From Puniceicoccaceae bacterium (GTDB lineage Bacteria > Verrucomicrobiota > Verrucomicrobiia > Opitutales > Coraliomargaritaceae): DNA of 11,142 nucleotides. The notes beneath the pieces were generated by a model. The model was not told the origin of the DNA and did not search any database. It saw only the letters and a list, made by a program, of their open reading frames with translations. Positions 1 to 11,142 of this stretch are shown here, piece by piece. Location of the stretch: positions 1 through 11,142 of the forward strand of contig PXBU01000296.1 in assembly GCA_003566795.1 (NCBI GenBank), read 5' to 3'. A program made the position numbers and the translations under genes. Numbering within the stretch: position 1 is the first letter of the stretch; every line of letters starts with the position of its first letter.

Positions 1-90
1 CAATCTCTTGGAATGATTGTGACCGAAATCGTGGATGTGACTCCGGTCCCCCACAACGGTTGCCGCGCTCCAAAACGTCGTCGCGTCTAA
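1..90 (+). CDS. rpsK: Small ribosomal subunit protein uS11, C-terminal end (partial)
   Basis: The first 30 codons in frame 1 read to a TAA at 88-90. They give the typical S11 C-terminus, including the stretch DVTPVPHNGCRAPKRRRV. S11 is a 30S platform protein that binds 16S rRNA near the mRNA exit region. The N-terminal part lies upstream of the window. It is followed at 58 bp by rpsD, the usual alpha-operon order, so co-transcription with the genes downstream is likely. No anomaly is visible in the part present. Confidence 0.95.
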   Translation, partial: QSLGMIVTEIVDVTPVPHNGCRAPKRRRV

Positions 91-148
91 GCTGACTCTG
101 CCAGCCAGACGTATTTTCACAAGTTAGCAGATACAATAGAACCTAATT

Positions 149-757
149 ATGGCCCGTTACACAGGACCGACCACCCGCATCAACCGTCGCTTCAGTCAGG
201 CAATCTTTGCCCCGACGAAAGCTTTCGAGCGTAAGCCGCACCCTCCCGGCCAACACGGCCCGCGTTTGCGCCGTAAGCTGAGCGAATACGCGATCGGCTT
301 AAATGAAAAGCAGAAGCTGCGCTATATGTATGGGATGACGGAAAAGCAATTTCGTCTGACCTTTGAAAAGGCGAAAAACACCCGGGGGGTTACTGGTGAA
401 ATTTTCCTGCAGATGCTGGAACGCCGCTTGGATAGCGTGATCTATCGCTTGGGCTTTGCCAAGTCACGGGCGGCGGCACGTCAGTTCGTTGCCCACGGGC
501 ACATCGCAGTGAACGGCAAAAAGACGGATATTCCCAGCTTTATTGTGAAGGAGGGCGACGAGATTGAAGTGCGCGAGCGCAGTTCTTCCCGTCAGCTTGC
601 GACGCGCTGTATGGAAGAGAGCCAGGCGCGCACGGTCCCCGAGTGGCTGAACCTGAATGCCGATGCACTCAAGGCGACAGTCAACCATCTTCCGTCAACT
701 GACGAAACCGAAGATTCTATCAACGTCCAACTTATCGTTGAATACTACAGCCGCTAA
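149..757 (+). CDS. rpsD: Small ribosomal subunit protein uS4
   Basis: This 202-residue protein has the usual length for bacterial S4, a primary 16S rRNA binder needed for early 30S assembly. In some bacteria it is also the translational repressor of the alpha operon. The N-terminus begins MARYTGPTTRINRR and continues to the conserved PPGQHG. The four cysteines of the zinc-binding C+ form are absent, so this is the C- (zinc-free) form. The S4 RNA-binding domain is visible at about residues 92-150 (RRLDSVIYRLGFAKSRAAAR onward, with HIAVNGKK). The ATG at 149 is preceded by an A/T-rich leader with no Shine-Dalgarno match. The protein ends with the typical VQLIVEYYSR. It sits between rpsK and rpoA as in most bacteria. 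Confidence 0.97.
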   Translation: MARYTGPTTRINRRFSQAIFAPTKAFERKPHPPGQHGPRLRRKLSEYAIGLNEKQKLRYMYGMTEKQFRLTFEKAKNTRGVTGEIFLQMLERRLDSVIYRLGFAKSRAAARQFVAHGHIAVNGKKTDIPSFIVKEGDEIEVRERSSSRQLATRCMEESQARTVPEWLNLNADALKATVNHLPSTDETEDSINVQLIVEYYSR

Positions 758-775
758 CGGGGAGTTACTCTCCGT
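757..775 (+). promoter_or_regulatory. Intercistronic hairpin after rpsD
   Basis: ACGGGGAG (757-764) can pair with CTCTCCGT (768-775) over a TTA loop: 8 bp with one G-U pair. It starts at the last base of the rpsD stop codon. The following sequence has only a short TTTT run (782-785), so it is a poor terminator. It could be an attenuator or an mRNA-processing or stabilising element between rpsD and rpoA. The pairing is seen; the role is inference. Confidence 0.4.
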
Positions 776-824
776 CTGCTGTTTTCGCCATTCCGCTCAA
801 CCGTTAATTTAATATACAGCCATT

Positions 825-1826
825 ATGCCTAAGCGCTTAGGAAAATTCGAACTTCCCAATCGTCTCGTAAAAGTCGAAGACACTGCGACCGATACTTTTG
901 CCACCTTCCAGGCCGAGCCGTTTGAGACCGGCTACGGTCACACCATCGGGAACTCACTGCGGCGCGTGCTGCTCAGCTCGATTGAGGGTGCCTCCATTAC
1001 CTCCATTAAAATCGACGGCGTTCAACATGAGTTTCAGAGTGTTGAAGGAATTGTCGAGGATGTGACCGACATCGTCCTGAACCTCAAAAAGGTTTTGATT
1101 GTCTCCGAATCCCGCGACCCGGCCACACTGCTGATCGACGTGAATCGGGAGGGCGTGGTCACCGCGGCTGATATCCAGGAAGATGCTAATTTTAAGGTCA
1201 TCAACCCCGAACAGGTCATCTGCACGCTCGAAAAGAAGCAGCGCTTTTTGGCTGAGCTTGAGGTGCGCGTAGGTCGCGGCTACTGCACTGGTGAGGATAA
1301 CAAAAAGACTGACCAGCCAATTGGCGTGATCCCCATCGATTCACTTTTTAGTCCGATCAAGTTGGTGAAGTATCACGTTGAGAATACGCGGGTCGGCCAG
1401 GAGATGGACTACGATAAGCTCATCCTGGAGGTCACGACCGACGCTCGTATCACTCCGGACGATGCCCTCAAACAAAGCGCCTCGATCCTAAAGCATCACC
1501 TCGATATTTTCGATGAGATTTCTCAGGACGACATCGAGTTTGAGAGTGAGAGCAAGGAAATCAGCGAAGAACAAAACCGCCTGCGTAAGCTGCTCAATAT
1601 GAGCGTGAACGAAATCGAACTTTCGGTGCGGGCTGCAAATTGCTTGAACAACGCCAATATCACATCGGTGGGTGAGCTAGCGATGAAGTCGGAGCAAGAA
1701 ATGCTTAAATACCGCAACTTCGGTAAGAAGTCTCTCAACGAGATCAAGGATAAGCTTGAGCAACTCGGGCTTTCTCTCGGTATGAAGATCGACGAACGCC
1801 TGCTCGAAAAAATCAACGACCTCTAA
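825..1826 (+). CDS. rpoA: DNA-directed RNA polymerase subunit alpha
   Basis: The 333-residue alpha subunit is near the usual length of about 330. It dimerises to seed assembly of the core enzyme and contacts UP elements and activators through its C-terminal domain. The N-terminal domain (about 1-235) holds the signature GYGHTIGNSLRRVLLSSIEG at about residues 37-56. A flexible acidic linker follows (around DDIEFESESKEISEEQ). The C-terminal domain (about 255-325) keeps the DNA-contacting surface: SVRAANCL, with Arg at residue 269 corresponding to E. coli R265, and NFGKKSLNEIK around 298-308. The ATG at 825 gives the expected start MPKRLGKFELP. The gap to rplQ is only 32 bp, so the two are almost certainly co-transcribed. 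The upstream leader is A/T-rich without a Shine-Dalgarno motif. Confidence 0.98.
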   Translation: MPKRLGKFELPNRLVKVEDTATDTFATFQAEPFETGYGHTIGNSLRRVLLSSIEGASITSIKIDGVQHEFQSVEGIVEDVTDIVLNLKKVLIVSESRDPATLLIDVNREGVVTAADIQEDANFKVINPEQVICTLEKKQRFLAELEVRVGRGYCTGEDNKKTDQPIGVIPIDSLFSPIKLVKYHVENTRVGQEMDYDKLILEVTTDARITPDDALKQSASILKHHLDIFDEISQDDIEFESESKEISEEQNRLRKLLNMSVNEIELSVRAANCLNNANITSVGELAMKSEQEMLKYRNFGKKSLNEIKDKLEQLGLSLGMKIDERLLEKINDL

Positions 1827-1858
1827 TCTATTTCATTCTAGAAAAATCCATTTAAATA

Positions 1859-2530
1859 ATGCGTCACAGCAAAAGAAAACACAAACTCGGCGTTTCCGGG
1901 CCGCACCGATCAGCAATGATGGGTAACCTCGCCGTTGCGCTCATCACTCATGGACGCATCGAGACCACTCTGGCCAAGGCCAAGGCGTTGCGTCCCTTTA
2001 TCGAGAAGATTGTCACCCTGGCGAAAAAAGCAGAGAAGGCCAATGACGCCGCCCGTAAGCTGCACTTCCGTCGTCTTGCGATTGCGCGCGTTCGCGATAA
2101 GCAGGCGGTCGCACAACTGTTCGACGAGCGCGTCACTGAATTCGTCGATCGCCCGGGTGGTTACACTCGAATCTACAAAATTGGCCAGCGGATCGGTGAT
2201 GCCGCTGAGATGGCGCTGATCGAGTTCATCGATGGCAGCGACGAAGGCTACGAAGGCCCGAAAAAGAAGGCGGCCAAAAAGTCCGCCAAAAAAGCGGCCA
2301 AGAAGAAGGCGGCCAAGAAAGCGGTCGCTGCTGAGGATGCGCCTGCGGACGAGGAGGAGGATGCCGCCAAGCCCGCTGCTGCTGAGGCCGCCGAGGAAAG
2401 CAGTGAACCTGCTGCCGCACCTGAGCCTAAGGAGGAGGATGCTGCTGGTTCTAAAGACGCTGCCGCCTCACCTGGGGAGGATGCTGCTGGTTCCAAAGAC
2501 GCTGCCGCCGAACCGAAAAAAGACGCTTAA
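1859..2530 (+). CDS. rplQ: Large ribosomal subunit protein bL17 with long C-terminal tail
   Basis: Residues 1 to about 128 are a clear L17 domain: MRHSKRKHKLGVSGPHRSAM at the start, then HGRIETTLAKAKALRP and RPGGYTRIYKIGQRIGD. L17 sits near the peptide exit on the 50S subunit. The family is normally about 115-130 residues, whereas this protein has 223. The extra part has two sections. Residues 135-154 are almost only Lys and Ala in KKAAKK-type repeats, like histone H1 tails. Residues 155-223 are Ala, Glu and Asp-rich with Pro. The tail contains a recent 34-bp duplication (2434-2467 and 2476-2509) coding EDAAGSKDAAA twice. It is likely disordered, and its function is unknown. The gene is last in the classical alpha operon. 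Confidence 0.95.
   Translation: MRHSKRKHKLGVSGPHRSAMMGNLAVALITHGRIETTLAKAKALRPFIEKIVTLAKKAEKANDAARKLHFRRLAIARVRDKQAVAQLFDERVTEFVDRPGGYTRIYKIGQRIGDAAEMALIEFIDGSDEGYEGPKKKAAKKSAKKAAKKKAAKKAVAAEDAPADEEEDAAKPAAAEAAEESSEPAAAPEPKEEDAAGSKDAAASPGEDAAGSKDAAAEPKKDA
2434..2509 (+). repeat. Direct 34-bp duplication inside the rplQ tail
   Basis: The 34 bases 2434-2467 recur at 2476-2509 with one difference (T versus C in a Ser codon, silent). The period is 42 bp, or 14 codons, so the frame is kept. The near-identity points to a recent in-frame duplication in a tolerant, disordered tail. Confidence 0.85.
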
Positions 2531-2649
2531 GCAGGCCCTAATCTCACGCTGCCATCCATTAGCTGAAAATCTAACTGCCAACTTAAAGATTGACTGGTCT
2601 CAGTGCACCAGCACTTTGAGCCCTTTCACAAATTTCAACCATTATTCCT
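2531..2649 (+). other. rplQ-rpsU intergenic spacer
   Basis: This 119-bp gap has no recognisable gene. A weak hairpin is possible (CTGGT 2594-2598 with ACCAG 2607-2611, no T-tract). A TTGACT hexamer at 2590-2595 lacks a convincing -10 box at 17 bp. The sequence does not decide whether rpsU is read from rplQ or from its own promoter. Confidence 0.5.
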
Positions 2650-2850
2650 ATGTCACTTGAAGTAAAAATTCGTAAAGGCGAGCCCATGGAGCGCGCTCTC
2701 CGGCGTCTAAAAAAGCGTCTCGACCGCGAAGGTGTTATTCACGATGTGCGCGCAAAGCGTTATTTCGTGAAGCCCGCTCAGGCCAGACGGCGTAAGAAGA
2801 AAGAGCTCGATTTTAATAATATGCTGCGGGTTCGCTATTCGAAAATGTAG
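2650..2850 (+). CDS. rpsU: Small ribosomal subunit protein bS21
   Basis: This 66-residue, highly basic protein matches S21 in length and sequence. It starts MSLEVKIRKGEPMERALRRL, has LKKRLDREGVIHDVR in the middle, and RYFVKPAQARRRKKKE near the end. S21 helps initiation by acting near the 16S 3' end and anti-Shine-Dalgarno region. The ATG at 2650 follows an A/T-rich leader with no Shine-Dalgarno sequence. It lies 119 bp behind rplQ and 42 bp before a strong terminator, so it is probably the last gene of the ribosomal block. This position is not the rpsU-dnaG-rpoD context of enterobacteria. Confidence 0.93.
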   Translation: MSLEVKIRKGEPMERALRRLKKRLDREGVIHDVRAKRYFVKPAQARRRKKKELDFNNMLRVRYSKM

Positions 2851-2892
2851 GGTTTTATTCCGAGTAGTGCGTTGGCACTTGCTCTTTAAGAG

Positions 2893-2931
2893 TCCCGGGC
2901 CGCACGCATGTGCCCCCGGGATTTTTTATTT
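2893..2931 (+). terminator. Rho-independent terminator of the ribosomal block
   Basis: The arms TCCCGGG (2893-2899) and CCCGGGA (2915-2921) pair perfectly. An inner GCAC/GTGC pairing around GCAT (2902-2913) extends the stem. TTTTTTATTTT follows at 2922-2932. This is a textbook intrinsic terminator on the + strand, 42 bp after the rpsU stop. Confidence 0.9.
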
Positions 2932-2932
2932 T

Positions 2933-3886
2933 ATGACTGATATCGCAGATCGACTCTCGCTTTCCTCATGCTGGTGTTCAGCCCGCCACCAGGATGGTTA
3001 TGAGATGGTCACCGAGATGCGCGACCTTGGGTTTAAGCGCATCGAACTGAGTCATGGTATTCGAATTTCCCTGGTGCCAGGTATTCTCCGGGCAGTCGAG
3101 GAGGGATTGATCGAGGTGTCGTCAGTGCACAATTTCTGTCCGCTCCCGAATATGGTGCAACATGCGGCACCGAATCTTTATCAGCCCTCATCATCAGATG
3201 TGCGGGAACGGGAACTCTGGTTGAGATACTCGTTGCAGACCCTTGACTTCGCGGTGAAAGTCGGCGCACCACGGGTGGTGATGCACTCCGGCAGCGTTCA
3301 TTATTTTTTCTCATCGCCGGAATCTCGCTTGGAGCGCTGGATTGATAAGAATGAATTGAAGGTGACTGAGCTGAGGGAGCACGCTGTCTTTCGCCGACGA
3401 TGTGAAAAGGTTTTGAAAAGAATTCGTCGCTCGGCGAAATCCTCACTCAAGCGGATCGGCGAAGCCTATGAGAAGCTCATTCCGGCCGTGCAGGAGTGCG
3501 GACTCCAACTCGGTGTGGAAAACCGCGAGGGTATGGAAGAGTTGCCGCTGGATGCGGATCTCGGTTCCTTCCTCGAGGGTTTTGGGCCGGAGGCTCCGCT
3601 TGGTTATTGGCATGATTGTGGCCACGCTCAGTTGAAGCAACAGTTCGGTATCCTCGAACATGCCGAGCATCTCGAAAAACTAGCACCCCGCCTCTTGGGC
3701 TTTCATTTCCATGATGTCAGCGAAGGGGGAAAGGACCACCAAGTGCCGGGGACGGGGGTGATCGATTTTAAGATGATCGCCAATTTTGTGCGCCCTGAGC
3801 ATACTTTGATTCTGGAGCTAAGCCCAGCCCTGAGCTCGGATCAAGTCCGGCAGTCCAGGGACTATATGCTGGATCTGCTAAGCTGA
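2933..3886 (+). CDS. Sugar phosphate isomerase/epimerase family protein (TIM barrel)
   Basis: This 317-residue protein resembles the AP-endonuclease-2/xylose-isomerase-like TIM-barrel family (Pfam PF01261). These enzymes isomerise or epimerise sugars, inosose or related polyols with a divalent metal; the substrate here cannot be told. Barrel-strand motifs appear in order: FKRIELSHG, VSSVHNFCPLP, APRVVMHSG, LQLGVENREG (Glu196), GYWHDCGHAQL (His227, Asp228, His231), LLGFHFHDV (His258, His260) and HTLILELSP (Glu295). The charged residues match the usual metal and proton-transfer sites. A basic helical insert (about 130-175) is rich in Arg and Lys. I chose ATG 2933. The GTG at 2867 would translate the terminator stem, whereas from 2933 the protein begins with the expected strand RLSLSSCW. 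There is no Shine-Dalgarno sequence, and the T-tract abuts the start. Confidence 0.8.
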   Translation: MTDIADRLSLSSCWCSARHQDGYEMVTEMRDLGFKRIELSHGIRISLVPGILRAVEEGLIEVSSVHNFCPLPNMVQHAAPNLYQPSSSDVRERELWLRYSLQTLDFAVKVGAPRVVMHSGSVHYFFSSPESRLERWIDKNELKVTELREHAVFRRRCEKVLKRIRRSAKSSLKRIGEAYEKLIPAVQECGLQLGVENREGMEELPLDADLGSFLEGFGPEAPLGYWHDCGHAQLKQQFGILEHAEHLEKLAPRLLGFHFHDVSEGGKDHQVPGTGVIDFKMIANFVRPEHTLILELSPALSSDQVRQSRDYMLDLLS

Positions 3887-4020
3887 GCCTTGCGGTGGCG
3901 CACGCGTTCTACCTCGACCACGCAAACAGCGTCTTCAATAAGATAAAGAACTCGGTGAGATGCGGCACCGATACAGCGCCAATGACTTCCGAATTGTGAC
4001 TACCGACTTCAGGGATCTAG
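3862..4020 (-). pseudogene. Remnant of a RelE/ParE-type toxin gene
   Basis: Reading the - strand from 3999 down to a TAG at 3862-3864 gives about 45 codons. They contain HRVLYLIEDAVCVVEVER followed by VRHRK, which closely fits the C-terminal half of RelE/ParE toxins (consensus-like RVxYxIxDxxVxVxxVxHRR). Just upstream, another frame reads VTIRKSLALYRCRI, fitting the preceding strand of the same fold. The two frames meet at about 3956-3962, so a small indel seems to have broken the gene. No start codon or N-terminal half is visible. It follows the DUF2442 gene directly and overlaps the end of the isomerase gene by 25 bp. The family call rests on my reading of motifs, not on a search. Confidence 0.5.
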
Positions 4021-4028
4021 TCCATTTT

Positions 4029-4307
4029 TTACGAGGCTTTGGATATGAGAGGAAACCGTTCAGGTTCTTCGAGTGACGCAACATCCAGATCAACATCCAA
4101 CTCGTTCCAGAATAGGTGATGTCCGTGCAATAACGATACGTTAAAAATTTGATCCACCTTGGCTTCCTTAAACCATGGGTAGGCCTCAAAATCCAAAAAG
4201 TATTCCCTTCCTTCTACGAGCAACCAGAAGCCATGGGGTGATACGCCTTGAACTTCAACGCTACCGGGTGCTTCCAAAGTGCCTGTTCCATTCTTTTCTG
4301 ATTTCAT
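4029..4307 (-). CDS. DUF2442-like small protein
   Basis: This 92-residue protein carries the sort of sequence seen in DUF2442 proteins: VSPHGFWLLVEGREYFLDFE, then PWFKEAKVDQIFNV, an aromatic HHLFW, and LDVDLDVASLEEPERFPL near the end. DUF2442 genes are small, often sit in pairs with DUF4160 or near toxin-antitoxin genes, and have no proven biochemical role. The ATG (4305-4307) is preceded by GGAG (complement of 4315-4318) at a 7-nt spacing. This is the only convincing Shine-Dalgarno site in the window, which fits a laterally acquired gene. The toxin remnant behind it suggests a decayed two-gene accessory module. Confidence 0.7.
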   Translation of the reverse strand: MKSEKNGTGTLEAPGSVEVQGVSPHGFWLLVEGREYFLDFEAYPWFKEAKVDQIFNVSLLHGHHLFWNELDVDLDVASLEEPERFPLISKAS

Positions 4308-4314
4308 TTTCTTT

Positions 4315-4318
4315 CTCC
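4315..4318 (-). promoter_or_regulatory. Shine-Dalgarno site of the DUF2442-like gene
   Basis: GGAG on the - strand, 7 nt before the ATG at 4307. It supports that start and contrasts with the Shine-Dalgarno-less starts of the ribosomal genes. Confidence 0.65.
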
Positions 4319-4343
4319 ATAATTTGGGTCATCGGCTGGGATT

Positions 4344-4433
4344 AACCGCAGAGTGCGCTGAGGACGCTGAGGTCTCGCCGAGTCGGGTTCTTTTCTCTCC
4401 TTACAGTTCTCCGCGCTCTCGACCTCTGCGGTT
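4344..4433. repeat. Dispersed repeat with inverted ends
   Basis: AACCGCAGAG (4344-4353) is the exact reverse complement of CTCTGCGGTT (4424-4433), bounding a 90-bp unit. Inside the left end, CGCTGAGGA is repeated in tandem (4356-4372, second copy missing its last base). Intergenic repeats of the style ACCGCAGAGG...GCTGAGG are, from general knowledge, frequent in some PVC genomes. The copy number in this genome cannot be seen here. It could fold as a long cruciform or RNA hairpin. Confidence 0.6.
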
Positions 4434-4528
4434 CAAAAAACCCCCTTCTTCTTTCACGCATATCAGTGTTTATTAGTGTATTCCCTAGCTAGAATGCAGG
4501 TAGCTCAAACGCTGGCAAGCTTATCCGT
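4434..4528. other. Non-coding spacer with short decamer repeat
   Basis: An A6C5 run and a pyrimidine-rich stretch follow the dispersed repeat. TATCAGTGTT (4461-4470) and TATTAGTGTA (4471-4480) form two 10-bp units with two differences. I see no gene or clear promoter. Confidence 0.45.
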
Positions 4529-4633
4529 ATGATGACTACTGTATCCTTCCCCAACTGGTCGGACGCCTTGGCGGCAGCGGATTTGCCGGACAAGGCGCGT
4601 GGTCGTCATCGTATTATCATCTATATTTTGTGA
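4529..4633 (+). pseudogene. Short open frame, possible N-terminal stub of a tyrosine recombinase
   Basis: A 34-codon frame from ATGATG to TGA contains SFPNWSDALAAADLPDKARG followed by RHRIIIYIL. The pattern FPNW-x-x-AL-x-x-x-x-LP followed by a basic helix resembles the N-terminal SAM-like (core-binding) domain of integron-type or phage-type integrases. The rest of such a protein is missing: the TGA is followed 14 bp later by the uvrA stop codon on the other strand. It may be only a chance frame. The call is weak and motif-based. Confidence 0.3.
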
Positions 4634-4647
4634 ATTGGCATTGGTGC

Positions 4648-10620
<5,973 letters not shown>

Positions 10621-10702
10621 TTATTTTGAATTTTGCGGACGAGGTTTACGTAGTCGGAGTGATTCATCCTCCGACCGAATGTGCAGGCGGTAAACAGCCC
10701 GA
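10621..10702 (-). promoter_or_regulatory. uvrA leader with two possible hairpins
   Basis: This 82-bp gap lies between the upstream gene and uvrA. GTCGGAG (10653-10659) pairs with CTCCGAC (10669-10675). GGCGGTA (10686-10692) pairs with TACCGCC (10704-10710), overlapping the upstream stop codon. Neither is followed by a T-tract on the - strand, so they are not clear terminators. I found no convincing LexA-like operator or sigma-70 promoter. Confidence 0.35.
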
Positions 10703-11142
10703 CTACCGCCCTTCGACCCGGAAAAGCGTGCCGCCGAGGTTACGCGGCCTCCGTTCGCTTTGGGTGCTTTCCCCATCGGCGACTATTTGGCCGTCTTCGA
10801 AGAAGGCGGGTTTCTGGAGCCAGTGTTGTTTGAGGGCCTGGTGCAGGGCCAACAATTCGCTGCGGCTGGCGACGCGGAACTCGATGGTGTGGGCGTGGGT
10901 CGCCAGCGGGTATTCTTTGACCACCGTCTGACCGGTGAGGGCCTCGGCGGCCTCGGCAGTCCGGTCAGCTGCGGCATCCATTTGAGCGGGCACCCGTGGG
11001 CGGAGGATGGAGGAGGGCAGGCCGGCGGCCTCGGCGGTGTCGCGGACCGCGTCGCTGAGTTCAGCCGGGCCGAGTGGACGGCTGTGGTAGATGCGGAGCA
11101 GGGCGGGGCCGCTGGTGACGACGTTGACTTCGAGCACGCGGA
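10703..11142 (-). CDS. Unrecognised protein, 3' part (5' end outside window)
   Basis: The open frame runs from the window edge to a TAG at 10703-10705, about 146 codons. A GTG exists at 11137, but the frame is open above it, so the gene probably starts beyond the window. I do not recognise the product. The visible part is mixed alpha/beta-like with no membrane segment or cysteine. An Ala/Glu-rich helical stretch (DAAADRTAEAAEALTG) is followed by HTIEFRVASRSELLALHQAL and LQKPAFFEDGQIVADGES, and the end is basic. It lies 82 bp upstream of uvrA on the same strand, so co-transcription is possible. Codon choice is GC-rich like uvrA. Confidence 0.6.
   Translation of the reverse strand, partial: RVLEVNVVTSGPALLRIYHSRPLGPAELSDAVRDTAEAAGLPSSILRPRVPAQMDAAADRTAEAAEALTGQTVVKEYPLATHAHTIEFRVASRSELLALHQALKQHWLQKPAFFEDGQIVADGESTQSERRPRNLGGTLFRVEGR

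Noticed and set aside
2232..2660. A 142-codon frame on the + strand over the rplQ tail
   Set aside because: It is a frame-shifted reading of the Lys/Ala repeats, giving Arg/Pro-rich low-complexity sequence, and it overlaps the rpsU start.
2867..2932. GTG start for the isomerase gene 22 codons upstream
   Set aside because: It would translate the terminator stem and T-tract into an odd N-terminus. Homology-like sequence begins only after ATG 2933.
3935..4189. An 84-codon frame on the - strand
   Set aside because: Most of it overlaps the DUF2442-like gene in another frame. Only its end carries the first part of the toxin remnant and is described there.
10653..10710. Intrinsic terminator before uvrA
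   Set aside because: The hairpins are short and no T-tract follows on the - strand. They are kept only as possible leader structures.

Overview
The window looks like a chromosomal segment from a member of the Planctomycetota-Verrucomicrobiota-Chlamydiota (PVC) group. My best guess is a Verrucomicrobiota lineage such as Opitutales. The grounds are the fused double UvrA (a form I know from Chlamydia), the extended L17, and the many short dispersed repeats. This assignment is inference; there is no rRNA gene here to confirm it.

Region 1 (1-2932, + strand) is the end of the ribosomal alpha operon: the 3' end of rpsK (S11), then rpsD (S4, zinc-free form), rpoA (RNA polymerase alpha) and rplQ (L17 with a tail of about 90 residues, first lysine/alanine-rich and then acidic). 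rpsU (S21) follows, and a strong intrinsic terminator closes the block. None of these starts has a clear Shine-Dalgarno sequence.

Region 2 (2933-3886, +) is a TIM-barrel sugar phosphate isomerase/epimerase-like gene. Its start codon directly abuts the terminator T-tract.

Region 3 (3887-4647) is a debris zone between conserved genes. It holds a small DUF2442-type gene on the - strand, the frameshifted remnant of a RelE/ParE-type toxin behind it, a dispersed repeat of about 90 bp with inverted ends, and a 34-codon open frame that may be the stub of a tyrosine recombinase.

Region 4 (4648-10620, -) is one 1990-codon gene: two complete UvrA proteins fused head to tail, with four ATPase cassettes. 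It is the most unusual object here. Its loops and inter-half linker carry five separate tracts of degenerate 7-bp tandem repeats. One ATPase domain is also interrupted by an insert of about 50 residues made of hairpin-forming repeats. The reading frame survives all of them. Both halves have lost the first cysteine pair of the UvrA zinc module.

Region 5 (10703-11142, -) is the 3' part of an unrecognised gene that runs off the window.

Functionally, regions 1 and 4 are core translation/transcription and nucleotide excision repair. Region 3 is accessory.
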